Shown: positions 11,414 through 23,300, numbered from the stretch's first letter. The stretch: DNA of 64,000 nt from Anthoceros angustus (GCA_010909165.1 MU008195.1:124001-188000); one strand, 5' to 3'. Notes: generated from the sequence alone by a model not told the origin. Made by a program: numbers and translations.

Positions 11414-12183
11414 TGCAGTGCAAGCGTCCTTGCCAAGATCTGCAAGCCAATTGCAACAGTGATGAGGGATTGCATCAAGGCCGGGTCATATGTACCTGCT
11501 GCTCGAGACTCCATGGCCAGAATCTCCAGATCTGCAGGTCAAATGCAACGACTGGGAGTCGGCGCCGATGCCCCTCCACTTGCATGCCCACATGCCTTGC
11601 TCCGTCGGCTGGCGCGGGCTTTCATGGATTCCCGCCTTTTTGCGGACCGCAGGCAGTATTCCATTGAAATGTAATTGTGCGAATTCGGGGCACGCGCGCG
11701 GCTGGCTCCAGGCTCCAGGCTCCAGGCTCTGGTGATCTGATCCTGATCTTGAGTCTGGCTCGTGGATCACTTTGTGCAAATTCGACCTTCCGAGCTCGTC
11801 GACCTTTTGGCCTCCAGTCCATAGCACCAGCATCTCGCCGTTATTCTGTCCTGCATTGGATGCCTCCCATATCCAGAATTGCGAATTCCATGTTACCTTG
11901 AGCTTATGGCAACCTTGTTTACAAGAGTACATACGCACCAGTTGTTCTGTCTTGCATTGAATGGCTCACATATCCAGGATTCCGATCCCATAACGTGGAG
12001 TTTATATGACAACCTGGAGTTTTCTCGCTTGCCGGGACGGATTTTTCTATAGACGAGGAAATATCACAGATATGATTGACAGGTAAAAAACCGCCTAACC
12101 CCCATACAACCCAAAAGTCTCAATTTAGGCTTTCAATATTATCCAATAACATGTATAAAAATAATATATATCTGATTTTTACA
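11414..12183. other. Intergenic DNA, no gene seen
   Basis: The stretch has no supported ORF. A short GGCTCCA triplication lies near 11703. Two similar stretches containing TTCTGTC-TGCATTG-ATG blocks near 11845 and 11945 suggest a local duplication of about 100 bases. The left part probably includes the promoter of the minus-strand secreted protein. Confidence 0.4.
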
Positions 12184-12477
12184 TCATTCTACTTCACTAA
12201 AATTTGGATTCAACAACATTTCCATCAAAAAATCTATTCGAAGATATGTTCGGAGGTCCATGCGGTCCCAGTCCGCATCTTGCGATAGTTCCAACCGGTG
12301 GGACAACTTCTCAACTAGTGATTCCATCCGTGACTCTTGATAAACGTACTTTGATGCTAACTTCAACAAACGTTTTAGCGTGTCGGTATCCGGTCTTAGA
12401 TTCAAAGTGGTTAAGCGCTTCCACTTCTCCCAATGACGGTCCATGCGGTCGATATCCGGCAGATATGGTTTACCCAT
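12184..12477 (-). CDS. Hypothetical 97-residue ORF, possibly a TE fragment
   Basis: An ATG-started ORF encodes a charged, mostly helical peptide beginning MGKPYLPDIDRMDRHWEKW. It lies in AT-rich repeat-bearing DNA with no recognised domain and no clear partner exon. Its codon use looks more orderly than the surrounding DNA, which is the only reason to list it. It may be a relic exon of a transposase or of a decayed gene. Confidence 0.25.
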   Translation of the reverse strand: MGKPYLPDIDRMDRHWEKWKRLTTLNLRPDTDTLKRLLKLASKYVYQESRMESLVEKLSHRLELSQDADWDRMDLRTYLRIDFLMEMLLNPNFSEVE

Positions 12478-12529
12478 CTATAGCGAACCAATACACAAAG
12501 AGAATTCAGCACATGCATAAAACATCAAA

Positions 12530-12722
12530 ATAATAATATGAGCAAAACTAAACATACTTCCTAAGTCTGTCACAAAACTCCTTGATTTGCTAGTCACATC
12601 CAAACCAATTCCACACATGGACAAAATATATAAAATAAAAATAATAAACTGAGCAAAATTAAAACATACTACCTATATGGTCGCAAAACTCCTTGAGTTG
12701 CCAACCACATCCAAAGCAAGGT
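12530..12722. repeat. Two-copy ~110-base tandem duplication
   Basis: The blocks at about 12530-12614 and 12640-12722 share the same order of words: AATAATA, GAGCAAAA, ACATACT-CCTA, CAAAACTCCTTGA-TTGC and ACCACATCCAAA-type ends. Their divergence suggests an old duplication within AT-rich DNA. Confidence 0.65.
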
Positions 12723-12847
12723 GGGGGTATGACCAAAAAGAAAGAAGAGTTGTTCTAAATTGTGATGCAGCCACACATATATACTCACCAAATCTGATCT
12801 ATTTCCGATAACGAAAGCTCATTCATCAATATATTACATTCATTACT

Positions 12848-12917
12848 CGCTCTCTTCACAAAAGCATAAATGTTTTAAAAACATTTTGTTTTTGCTTTTG
12901 CTTTTGTGAACAGAGCG
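12848..12917. repeat. Inverted repeat, 18-base arms
   Basis: The left arm 12848-12865 (CGCTCTCTTCACAAAAGC) and the right arm 12900-12917 are complementary with one mismatch and are separated by 34 AT-rich bases. This could be a foldback or MITE-like remnant. No target-site duplication was identified. Confidence 0.7.
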
Positions 12918-14686
12918 ATAAAAAACATTTTAATGGTTTTTGGTATCTCAGGATTTTTAAGTGTAGTTATTTTCAAGAAGATATTAAGTGTGCTTTACTT
13001 CAGTTTTTTTAATACTTCCAGTCAAAATATTTATGTTATAAATTTTATCATTGATAAATAATAACTTTTAATAACTTAAAGCAAACACTAACATAGAGCC
13101 AATGGTTGTGGCAACAGAGTGGAAGATGGAAAGAAACCATTGATGTGGGGGTCGGTCTCTCTCTCCTTCGTTTTATCTCTTGCCTAGCTTGGATAATGAG
13201 ATACCTTTGTCAAAGAATGCCTTTGGATAATGAGGATACCACTAATAAAAGAATGCTGAACCTAACCCCTCGATTGACAATACAGGGCGGTCTCGAAAAG
13301 CTACTACTAAGCACATGACCAATACATGGAAGTTGACCAAAAGACCTGATCATTGCATGGGAAGTTGACCCAAGCTCATTCAACGTCCTGAGAAAGTTGC
13401 CAAGGACATAATCATTATCTGGAAGCTAACCTAAGGACTTGTTCATTACATGGGAAGCAAATCTCACATGATTCAACATGTTGTCTCTAGACAAGAAATT
13501 ACCATGAAATCGAAGGCCTTACCATAGTTTAGTAGCTGGGTAACAAAAGGGAATTTGAACAAGCACCACACAATTACATTCTCTCTAAGATATCCTTCCT
13601 GGAAATTTAACTCAAACGAGAAGTTAAATGGCTCAAGTCAACTCCAACTTAAAACTCAGTAAATAAAAATATACGATCCATATCTTATGCAAGATATATT
13701 ACAAACCAAACCGTGACCAACTTGGAAAAGATGCAGGACGACAAAGACTAAAAATCAAAATATTATTTCAGATCACAAATAAAAAATTATAAAAAAAATA
13801 CAAAAGAAAACATAAAAACTCACCTCACTTAGTTGGTCTTTGCACGTTTGGGGCACACTTGTTTCCTACAACACGAAACCTTTTAGTCAGTAAGTAAATA
13901 AGTTCATGGAGTGAGACGGCAAGCTTTTGTTTTTGTTAACATGTCAAACTTTGTACCGAAGCCGAAGAAGAAGTGATAATATTAATATATATGCACAATA
14001 TGTATTATATGTACATTCTTGTGATAGTGTGATAAAAGATATAGAAATAATAAATTTTAAGAATGTAAGCCAGCATTTTGAAATATATTATGTACTTACC
14101 TATATAACTAGTATGAGGCGACACCGGATCACAGACAAGAGGGTGAGTTACGTGTAGGTATACGGTTGAGTGGGACGGTATGTGAAAGGGTTGCCCTATG
14201 TATCTCGTTTGCTCCATTTCAGTCCGAATCTTGCCGTGCTTTGTTTCATTCAGAATCCTGTCGTCCCTGTCTCGCTGAATCAATGTCTGAACTTGTGAGA
14301 ATTTGGCGGGTTACCTGTTTGGAAGCCATTGCATTGGATCCCGGCCCTCCAGAGGATTTCTGTGGCCGTGTGAGTGAAGACACGAGGAAGAGTTACAGCA
14401 CCTCCCCTGATGGCAGAGTGCTGCTTTGAGGACCACAAATGTTGTTGCGAGGCGAACGTGGATGGGACAGTGATGTAGGCGTTGGACGTTCTGGGTCTGC
14501 GTAGTATGGGGAAAAAATTCTGGATTCTGTAGCCGGATGTTAGGCCTGTGTTGCAGTTTTACCAGGAAAGCTGGCATGGCGGATACTCCGAAGGCTCTTG
14601 GTACTGTCTGCTCTGGAGGAAATCGGTGAACACCTCTCGAGGGAGTGCAATTGGGTAGAATCGTCAGGAGGTTGTGTGCTGGAGAC
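12918..14686. other. AT-rich intergenic DNA and 5' flank of the ParB-methylase gene
   Basis: The DNA is strongly AT-rich to about 14.1 kb with no sustained ORF. It then becomes more balanced, in the probable promoter and 5' UTR of the gene starting at 14687. I see no repeat array, RNA gene or protein motif here that I could support. Confidence 0.4.
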
Positions 14687-17600
14687 ATGGCAGAGTCCAA
14701 TGTCTATCCAGCTGACGAGATTTCGATGTGGGTGGCACTTGAGGAAGGTTGGAGGGTCTGTTCGGGAGCCAGCAATCCAGTTCTGCTAAGAGGGGTTTTC
14801 TGGCTGGGCTGGAGGCCATGGAATTTGGTGGAATATCGCACTCGAAGTGGTTGACGAGTAGAACTTTCTTGCTTCTTGTTGCGGCAGAATTCTGCAGTGC
14901 TGTTGTGATGGGTCCACGGTCGAGGTCTGCTGGACAAGCTGCTACTAGAGTTCAGGGGGTATTCGAGGGGCTCGGTGAGCGAGGAGAGGTTGATGGTGAA
15001 AGGTTCAGAAGGCCAATGCAAGATGGACGAGGAAGCGGAAAGGTTGCAGCGGGAGCTCTGCGTTCTGGTGTAGGAAACCGTGCGCCGACTGACAGCGTGG
15101 AGAGGGAGAAACAGGGGGGGGATGAGACGGGGGTTGAAAGTGACACTCGTGTTTGCGGATCATTTGCAGCTGAGGCAACGGCAGCAGCTGTAGCAATGAT
15201 CGAGGAGAGCCTTATGAGGAAGACCTGCAGTGAGAGAGGGGTTCCTAGTTTGGATTCGGCTCCGAATGCAGGGGCTAAGCAGACAAGTGAAGTGCAAGAT
15301 CAGGAGGAGGAGGATATGGATGATGATGGAGATGCTGTTGACGATGAGACTGCTAAAGCTGCAGACTCTCCAGGGCTTAGACAGGTGAAGAATGCAGCTC
15401 TGCTCTCAAAGCTTGCGCCGCATAAGCTCAAGAAGAAAAGTCCTTGTCCAGATGTGCCTCTCTGTAGGCTGCGCAGTATGCAAATTGTAAGACCAATTTT
15501 GAAGCAGGAAGATGTCAATGAGGTGGCTTCAAGGTTCGCTTCTTCAGGCTACAATCGGCAAGCATGGCCCTTCTGGGTCTCTGTGATTGGGGAAGATTTG
15601 AGGGGAGCAGGGCCGTTGGAGCCAGATAAAGGAGATCAGTGGGATGATTGCTGGGAAGAGGTGGATGCCAAATTCCAAGAGGATCTGAGACAAGATGAAG
15701 AATGGAGTTTTTTGCAAGGAAAGATGCTCTGGGTCTGGGATGGAAATCACAGGCTGCAAGGCTGGCTTGAGGTGATCAGAACTCTGCACCCCAATGATCT
15801 GGATTGGCATGTTCGTGTGAAGGTGGAGGTGCTAGATGTAAATGAGAGTAATCGCATGCAAATTCTCCAAGCAGCTCATGGGCTGAATGAGTAAGCATCT
15901 TGCACGGCCATCGTTATCTGATTAGCAGTGGGTAGGTCCTGAGATGGAGAGGCAATCGTGAGAGCATGATCAGAACCTCTTTGTCGTAGGCACACCTAAA
16001 ACCCCTGTTCTGTTTCTATCATACACAGAAGAGTAATTCTGCAAATTTCCTTGCCATGGTTGTTGTGAGCAGGTTCATCGGATCTGGGCACGTGCAGACG
16101 AATGCATTGCATGAGATCTACTATGTTCAAAAGGTGGGTCTTGGACCTCTGGAACAATATGCATCTCGCCTCTCTGCCAAAGACCTGCAAGAATGCCAAA
16201 AGAAACTCCCACCTGACCAAGGAGGAACATGGTACTGTCTCACGTTGAATTCTCTGGTTGACATCCTAGCTGCAAATGACGTAATTGCTGAATCACACAA
16301 GGCTGCCTTGCGTTATGACAAATCGACTCCAGCAAACAATCAATCGGAGAAGAGTAGGGCTGAGGCTGTGGGAAAGGCTGTAGCAACTATCCGGAAGAAG
16401 ACAGGTAGTCGGCTTCTGAAATTGCTGCCTGTAGCAGATCCTCGGCTTGGTGAGGAGTGGCTGCAAGCCATCAAAGAGGGAGCGGGAAAGGGGATCTTGA
16501 AGGGGGGAGGTAAATGTAACTATAAGCTGGGCTCGGAAAAGCTTTATCACATTGCTGTGGCCAAGGTTCCGGCACATGCTAAGACTGAATGGGTCAGGCT
16601 TGGTACAGGGGATGAAGCTGAGAGATTGAGAAGAGGTTATCCAAAGCCGGTTCCCACTGAAATAGACTTCATAGAGTGGGTTGGGAGAGAGACATGGTGG
16701 TGGCAAGTGGAAGATCAGGCAGCCAGACTTGTGGCAGAGTTTGAAAACCAGGAGGTAGGGCCATTGGTAAAGCTGGCTGTGGGAACCACTGCAGCTCAGC
16801 CTCTTGGTCAGTGGTTGGAGGGCTGGAAGTGCAAGTACTACAAGCTCTTATTTGGGGAGCAGCTCAAGCGTGCAGATAAAAAGGCTTCTCTCAGCCAGCA
16901 GGAAGGTGGAGCTTTGGCAGCCAAGCGGATAGCATTCAGATATGTAAAGTATCTCTTAGATAAGGGATTTGCGGACAGGGAACCAGTTGGCCTTGCAGAG
17001 TTCAGGTCGGATGACTCAGAGCTAACCATGTATGATGATAATCAACGCCAAATCATGTCACTGTGGGAGGCAGAGAATTGCCCTTGGTGGTTGGATATGT
17101 CCAAGCCTCCTGAGGAAGAGAAGCACCTGTATGAAGACCACAAGGCGGGTCACCTGAGAGTCGCTTCCAGTGAAAGGACTCGAGAGGAAAAGGAAGTTGC
17201 AGTGCAAGCTGCGAAGGAGGCTGCTGCAAAAGCTGAGGCAAGAAGGATGCAGGAGTTGGGTCCTGTGAAGAACCTTAAGCGCAAGGCACAGAGACGGAAA
17301 CGAGAGCAATATGAAAAGGTGGAGGGTTCTCAAGGGGAGCAGTCAGATTGCAGCCAGATCCGCAAGAGGAGGAAGCCTGGCAGAACGATAAAGATACAGG
17401 CATACGTGGCCAGGGAAGCAGGAGAAGCAGCTCCAGAGGATGGAGGGGAGGGTTGGATGCAAAACAGTGATGGGCATAGGCCGTGGGGAAATTTGTTAAG
17501 ACAGGCCGACTACATGTGCCGGAACCTTCATTTACCTCAGAAACTTCCCGGGAAACATGTGGTTGCTGAAGTGGTTTGTGCTGCAGTGGATTATGTTGAG

Positions 17601-18723
17601 CTTGCTACGCAGCTGGAGCAGCACCAACGGGTGAAGGCTGCAAGAATTCAGGCAGAGAACAGAGGTGAAAAGGCTGCTGGGAGCAGCAATCAGTCGGGCA
17701 GGGAGCTGCCACTGCCTGCAGTATGGTTCGAGCTGGTCCACTTTCTCACCAGGAATGCAGGGGGCAGAGTTCCAAAGTGCGGGGGTATCCAGAGGAAGTG
17801 GGCAGCTGAGATGGTGCTCTGCGACGTCCCAACCGGACATCCTGTTCCTGGCTGCTCGGTCGACCTCGTCACGGTGCCCTCCTGGAACAAGTTCTCCCAT
17901 GAGCAGATTCCAAGGTGCATTCAGCTGGCAAGAGCAATACTGAGCGATAACGGCTGTTTGGTCATGGTAGCTCGGTCGACTGTGGACACCTGTGTTGAGA
18001 TACATCGGCATGTGCAATCAAACAAAATGAAAATTGCCAAGACATGGACAATAATACAGGAGCAACCTTTGGATCACGATCAGGGACAAGAGAAGAAGAC
18101 ATGCATGGTGCATTGCGTAGTTAGGAAGGACTGCAAGTTTGATTTCAGGCAACTTGTCCGCCCTATGGACCCTGATTTTGACCCCGTTACCACGGATATC
18201 TTGAGAAGTTTGGTGCCTCCGTGGGACTACACCAAGAGGAGAGAAACAGAAGGAGCACCACAATTCTTGTGGCGGGGAGGCAGAGAGAAGGCTCAATCTC
18301 TGTGGCAGCAACTGATCGAGTGTTGCACACTGGAGGGAGACCGAGTTGTTGACTTCACAGCAGGAACAGGCAAGCCGCAGTCAGACTGTGTATGTTGCAG
18401 CAGTTGATACAGAGCAGCTTTCTCACACACTCTTCTGGTGCAGGAGGGGCCATGATCGCTGCAGAGATCAGCGGTCGACACCTTTATGCCATGGAGCGTG
18501 ATGAGGAGTTAGTGCAGGAAGTCCTGTTTCACTTGCAGAGACGGCCGCAGGAGATGCTGCCTGGTCCCTCTTCCCCGTCTTCTGGTTCCGAGGTGTCCAG
18601 GCCGTATGTTTTGGACCCTTCTGTAAGAGTAATCCTAAACTGCAACCCAACTTCTCATCAGAATCCTCTCTTCCACGTTCCACCTCGTCTCTCATACTTG
18701 TCTTTCCCGTGCAGTATTTTTGA
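14687..18723 (+). CDS. ParB/Srx-like domain fused to a permuted (beta-order) amino-methyltransferase
   Basis: Exons 14687-14747, 14888-15890, 16073-18369, 18444-18622 and 18715-18723 join in phase to about 1182 residues. An acidic, low-complexity N-terminus leads to a ParB/sulfiredoxin-like module (about 240-330) with the signature DGNHR at 305-309 in the context MLWVWDGNHRLQGW. A long helical middle region follows, then a Lys/Glu-rich coiled coil with basic clusters (KRKAQRRKREQ, RKRRKPGR) that look like nuclear localisation signals. The C-terminal domain has a catalytic-like block, DLVTVPSW (Pro 957), before the AdoMet-binding block DFTAGTG (1115-1121) and GRHLYAMERDEE. This motif-IV-before-motif-I order is that of beta-class N4/N6 amino-methyltransferases. 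VPSW departs from the usual (D/S/N)PP(Y/W), so activity is uncertain. The intron splitting the AdoMet motif is GC-AG. ParB-methylase fusions are typical of phages and bacterial mobile DNA, so transfer followed by intron gain is an inference. The last two short exons are less certain; unspliced, the ORF would stop at 18769. Confidence 0.8.
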
Positions 18724-18843
18724 AGCTAGGAGAGTGAAGAATGCAAGCGACCATAGACACCAGTCTTGACACTACGTGGCTCCTTGTGTATAGTACAAAG
18801 TCAAGCCCTCAATTCTTGCGCAGAGCCGAGAGGCGGTGAGAGC

Positions 18844-20131
18844 TCACAATAAAGTCCCAAGCCCATCAACGGCTCTTGGCGTCTGCACGGCTTCCGAAGC
18901 CAGAATTTCTTCACACATGACAAGACGGCCCTCTTTCACAGCATGTCTGATTAGAAGATCGACCGGAGCATAGTCACGTTGATAAAAGCTTCCCCAGCCT
19001 CCAAAGAGGCGGGAGACTGTGTTCTCGTCGTGTCCCGGTGCCGGCACTGTATGAAAGAAGCCGGTACAGCGCTGAAACAAAGTTGGTATGCAGAACGACA
19101 AACTTGAGGATGTATCATCTTGGAGTGACCCTTCGCCGTGGTCTCAGTGTCTCCCGTCTCAAAAACTCCTTCTCCAGGTCATTCAGTGGCCGTTGCGTAC
19201 CATCCGGCAAGGCTATGAAGCGCCTTCCCCCCCCGTGCTTTCCTCTTTTCCCCTCTGAGCCAAGCTCCTCCACCACATAGCTCCACCCTTCAGCCGGCCT
19301 CCGGCGAGACAGCATACCGGTCTTAACAACTCCAGAAATCTAAAACCAAAGCCGGACATTCTCAGTCTACCATCCAAAACACCACCCACACACATTGCTC
19401 ATCACTCCACTCTGATCCCCTAACATCACAAACGAAAACACACTTACAATCTTCTTATTGAAGCTCATCCGCTGCTCGAACTCCTCCACCAGCATCTGCT
19501 CCTCCTTAGACAAAACCGCTCCTTGCTGCTGCTGCTCCACCCCCCCTCCTACAGCTGCAGCTGCCCCCCAGTCCTGCACAGCGCCATACCGCTCCCCGTC
19601 CCCGAAATCGTGCGAGCTGGCAGGCCATGGCAACACAAACACATCAGCTGCAGCTGCAACCTCAAACCCCCGGGACGCACATGCCCACATTCCCACGCAC
19701 ACTCACCCGTGGATCTCCGCAAATTCCTTCTCCAACGCATCGTCAAGGGGCGCGCCGCTGGCAGCCTCCGCCCGCTTCTCCCCTTCCTTGAGCCACAGTA
19801 TGGCGTGCACCCGCTGCCTGGACACCCGGAACTCCGCCGCCAGCCTCTCCACAGTGCTCGGCCCCGGATTGTCCGAATGCGTCCTCCAAATCGTCTCCTT
19901 GCTCTTGTCCGACAAGCAAGCCGCCTTCAAATCGGGCTCAATCCCGTTGAAGTTGTAGATCATCGGCCTCTCCACATCCGCATCAGCATTTCCCACGATC
20001 GATCGAGCTCCCGCTCCCGCTCCAGCTCCAGCTCCAGCTCCAATTGAAACCCTAGCTCGCAGCAGCGCGCCGGCCGCGCGCCCGAGACGCAGCATGAGCG
20101 AGGCTCGCTCCTCTCCACCCCGTCCCTCCAA
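18844..20131 (-). CDS. Probable mitochondrial ribosomal small-subunit protein (Bot1p/mS45- or S35-like)
   Basis: Four exons join in phase on the minus strand: 20131-19707, 19616-19448, 19339-19130 and 19071-18844 (about 343 residues; an alternative Met lies at 20095). The N-terminus MLRLGRAAGALLRARVSI is Arg/Ala-rich with no acidic residues, as expected for a mitochondrial presequence. The core ETIWRTHSDNPGPSTVERLA followed by FRVSRQRVHAILWLKE resembles the helix-turn-helix-like segment of the Bot1p/mS45 family of mitochondrial ribosomal proteins. The family call is from memory of that pattern. The third donor (GTCACT) is weak. Without that splice the frame ends at 19115, so the conserved-looking last exon (FHTVPAPGHDENT, FYQRDYAPVDLL) is probable but not certain. 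The gene is head to head with ORC1. Confidence 0.65.
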
Positions 20132-20377
20132 ACTCGCGCGCGGAGTTGGAGTTGGAGGTGGCGATGGCGGATTCTAGGGCTCCGCGTCCGTGCGCCAGTC
20201 CGTTGGTCCGGACACCGGACTCCGTTCTTCCCTCGCTTTTCCAAGACACGGCTCACGCGTCTCGAGTCGCGTCGCATTCGTGTTCGCGTCTCATCTTGCC
20301 GTTCGCCTGCTGCTTGCTGTCGGTTTGTAGAGAAGGGAATCGAGGTTCAGGCGATGGCAGTGTGAAGGCGGCCGGGC
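20132..20377. promoter_or_regulatory. Bidirectional promoter region between the mitochondrial-protein gene and ORC1
   Basis: Only 246 bases separate the two start codons, and the stretch is GC-rich with many CpG. Both 5' UTRs and both promoters must lie here unless the first exons are misassigned. No TATA box is obvious in either direction, consistent with housekeeping promoters. Confidence 0.55.
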
Positions 20378-23300
20378 ATGGCGAGAGACGCCTTCTCGTC
20401 CCCGAAGCGCAGGCTCCCCGTGAGCCCGGGGCTATGGCGGGCAGGTGGTTCCCAGCCGAAGCGTCTTGATTTTGTGAGCGGTAACGCAATCGCGGGCTCG
20501 AGCAGCTCCTTTGACGAGCTTGACGATCCGCTCAGGAACGCGCGCAAGAGCAGGCCTAGGCCGGGTCCGGGTCCGCAATCGGACGACTCGGACGACGACG
20601 TCGTGCTTGTCGCGAGGCCTCCCGCCCAGGTCACCAAGAAGGCCAGGGTCGGAGCCCGGGCTCTCCCGGCTGCGGATGCCGGGGGCCTGCATGCAAGCCA
20701 TGCCGACCCCGGGCTGCCGCCTCCTTCCAGAAAGCTTCCCGGCCATGGCGCTGCCAGGAAAATGCAGCAGGGTTCCAAGCTTAGCTTCGGGTCCAGCCAT
20801 AGCTGGGAGCGGCAATTGGGCGTTGGGGGAGGGCAGGGGCGGAGGTGGGAGGAGGGGTATGCAGGTGGGTCGGAGAGCGAGGAGGAGGAGGGGCCTCTTT
20901 CTCGGGAGCAGGGGGCGGGTTCCGGTGGTTTGGGAGGAAGGGATAGTGACTACGAGGACTATCTGTCGGAAAGAAAGGATGGTCAGGTGAAGGGGAGCCT
21001 GCTGGGCAGAAGCTCGGGGCATGCTGGGCAGCAGAGGAGTTCTTGGGGACGGGAACCTGCTGGGGAGGAGAGGATGGTGAGGGTGGAGCAGGGGAGGACC
21101 AGTAGTAGGGGGTCTGGGAGGATGGAGGGGAGAGGGGCGGGGTTGAGGGATATGAATGGGGAGAGCCGGCCTCCTCCCCCGAAGATGGTGGGGCTTGGGA
21201 GGCGGGATGTGGAGGGCGAGGAGGGGGCTGGGACTGTTGGAAGGCTGGTTGGGAGGCGGGAGATGGAGGATGAGAGCTTCGATGTCTTTTCTGAGCCGTG
21301 TGGGTCTGCCAGGAAGGGGCAAAAAGGGAGGAGAAGGAGGAGAGGCTGCAAGATATTGAACAGTGACAGCGATGATGACGATGTTCGTCCTCTTCCTCCC
21401 CCGAAGCTGCTGGCTACTGCGAACAGAGTGCTGCAGCAGAGGACAAGGCAGGACAGCGAGAGTAATGATGATGCCAAGCAGGGTTTTGTGGAGCAGCAGG
21501 GAAGGGCTCAAGTGGGCGTGAAGAGAGTAGGGAGGCCTCCCAGGAGGCGAGCTCTCAAGTCTTTGAAGGTGGGAGAATGGATTATTCGTCCTTTGCAGTA
21601 TGTGTACCTGCGGGCAGATCCGTCATCCAACTTCGAGTCGGATGAGGAGGTTGAGGACTGTCGCATTTGTGGGGAAGTGGATCTTGAGGCAAAGTTGGAG
21701 TGCGATGACTGCTTGGGTGGGTTTCACTTAGGGTGCTTGAATCCGCCTCTGAAGGAAGTGCCTGAGGGTGACTGGTTTTGCCCGCATTGCAAAAGACGTC
21801 GGAATGGGGAGGCAGTGGATGTGCCTGGCACAGCGGCCATGAACCGCCGTCGTACGGCCCGTGAACGGCTGCTTGCCAAGGAGTTGTCGGCTGTGCGCAT
21901 CTTGAAGTAAGCTTGAGTTTCATACGTTGCTGGTTTTGACTTTGATGTGCATCTAGGCTAGCTTGATCTCAATCACTTTCTGGAAATGTGCAGGATTTGG
22001 AAGGAACCGAATGGGAGTTCATGGTTTTCTGGGCAACGCTATCTTATACCCGAAGATACTCGGCATGGCAGACAGCCTGGGCATGGAAGGCGTGAACTTT
22101 TTCGCACGAATCGTATCAAAGAGTATGAGGTGCTGCTGCTGTGATTTGTAGCTTTGAAGAACTGCACGTAGGACTGCAATTCCTGTTTGTTCTCTTCTCT
22201 GGTGGGACTATTGAATGCAAGAATGATCTTGACAGCTACCTGTGACCTTTCTCTTGCAGACTAAAAACATTCTTCGGGAGTGTTTCATTACATCTTTTGC
22301 GGAGTTCATGTCACAAACAGATGGTGGTGACGACTGTTTCTTTTGTGCACAACAGTATGATGAGGAGTCCCATACCTTCAAGCCAGTGGAAGATATGGAC
22401 GACTTAGAGGATGGTGTGGCAAGTCCTGTGGAATTCGAGTTTTTGGAAGAGGAGGATGACTCAGACGATGTCCCTCGGAAACGTGGCTGTAGGCCAAAGA
22501 GAAAACCAGTAATAGACAAGGACGACTCAGATAATGGCCCTCCCAGGCGTGGTAGACCGAAGAAGAAACAAGGGGTGGCTGGAAGGAAACCAGGAAGCAG
22601 AACTCAAGGGAAAGCTAGGGAACCGAAGAATGGAAGCAAAACTTTGTCTACACCTGGAAAATCCGTCACACAGAAAGTCCAAGTCAGTGTTAAATCTGTG
22701 GTGAGCATCAGATCTTTTGTTGTACTTCACCTCCTGTCCGTTTGCATCTTTTTTCTTGTTGGTGAGTATTGAGGTTTCTGCTCCTGTACAAAACAAGCAG
22801 ATGAGCGCATATGAATGTGGGATGGGTGGGGCTCCAAAACAAATTCCACAAAGAGACGTTGAGGTCAATTTCAAAAAGGCAATTGATGCCCTCGATCTTG
22901 CTCCAGCTTCCCTGTCATGCAGAGAAAAGTACTACTTCACCCTTACGTTTTCATGAAATGGTCTAGACGTTAAACCAGATGGCGTTGCGCATCTTATTCT
23001 CTTCTGATTGAGGTCATCTACAGGGAAAGGGATGAAATTGAAAAATTTCTGAAGGATGCATTTGCTAAGGACAAGTGTCTGGGACGTTCTCTTTACATTA
23101 GTGGTATCCCTGGGACTGGCAAGGTGAGTCTTGAAGCTTCATTCCCTTCAATTTCTATACTTTGACAAGTAGGCTCTGCTGGTTTTCATGGGATTCCAGT
23201 TGCTGATGCCTCAAATTATGTTTCACATCCCAGACAGCGTTAGTCATGGAGGTCATCAGGGAGATGAAGAAGAGTACTGATCTTGCCTTTGTAAATATCA

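Noticed and set aside
14749-14887. In-frame ATG at 14749 as start of the ParB-methylase gene
   Set aside because: It lies inside what phase and splice signals mark as an intron; the MAESNVYPADE exon joins correctly to 14888.
16056-18407. A separate methyltransferase gene starting at 16056
   Set aside because: The ATG is inside an intron; the acceptor at 16072 joins the ParB part in phase.
20432-21511. 359-residue minus-strand ORF opposite the ORC1 N-terminus
   Set aside because: Pro/Leu/Ser low-complexity shadow of the Gly/Arg/Glu-rich ORC1 extension.
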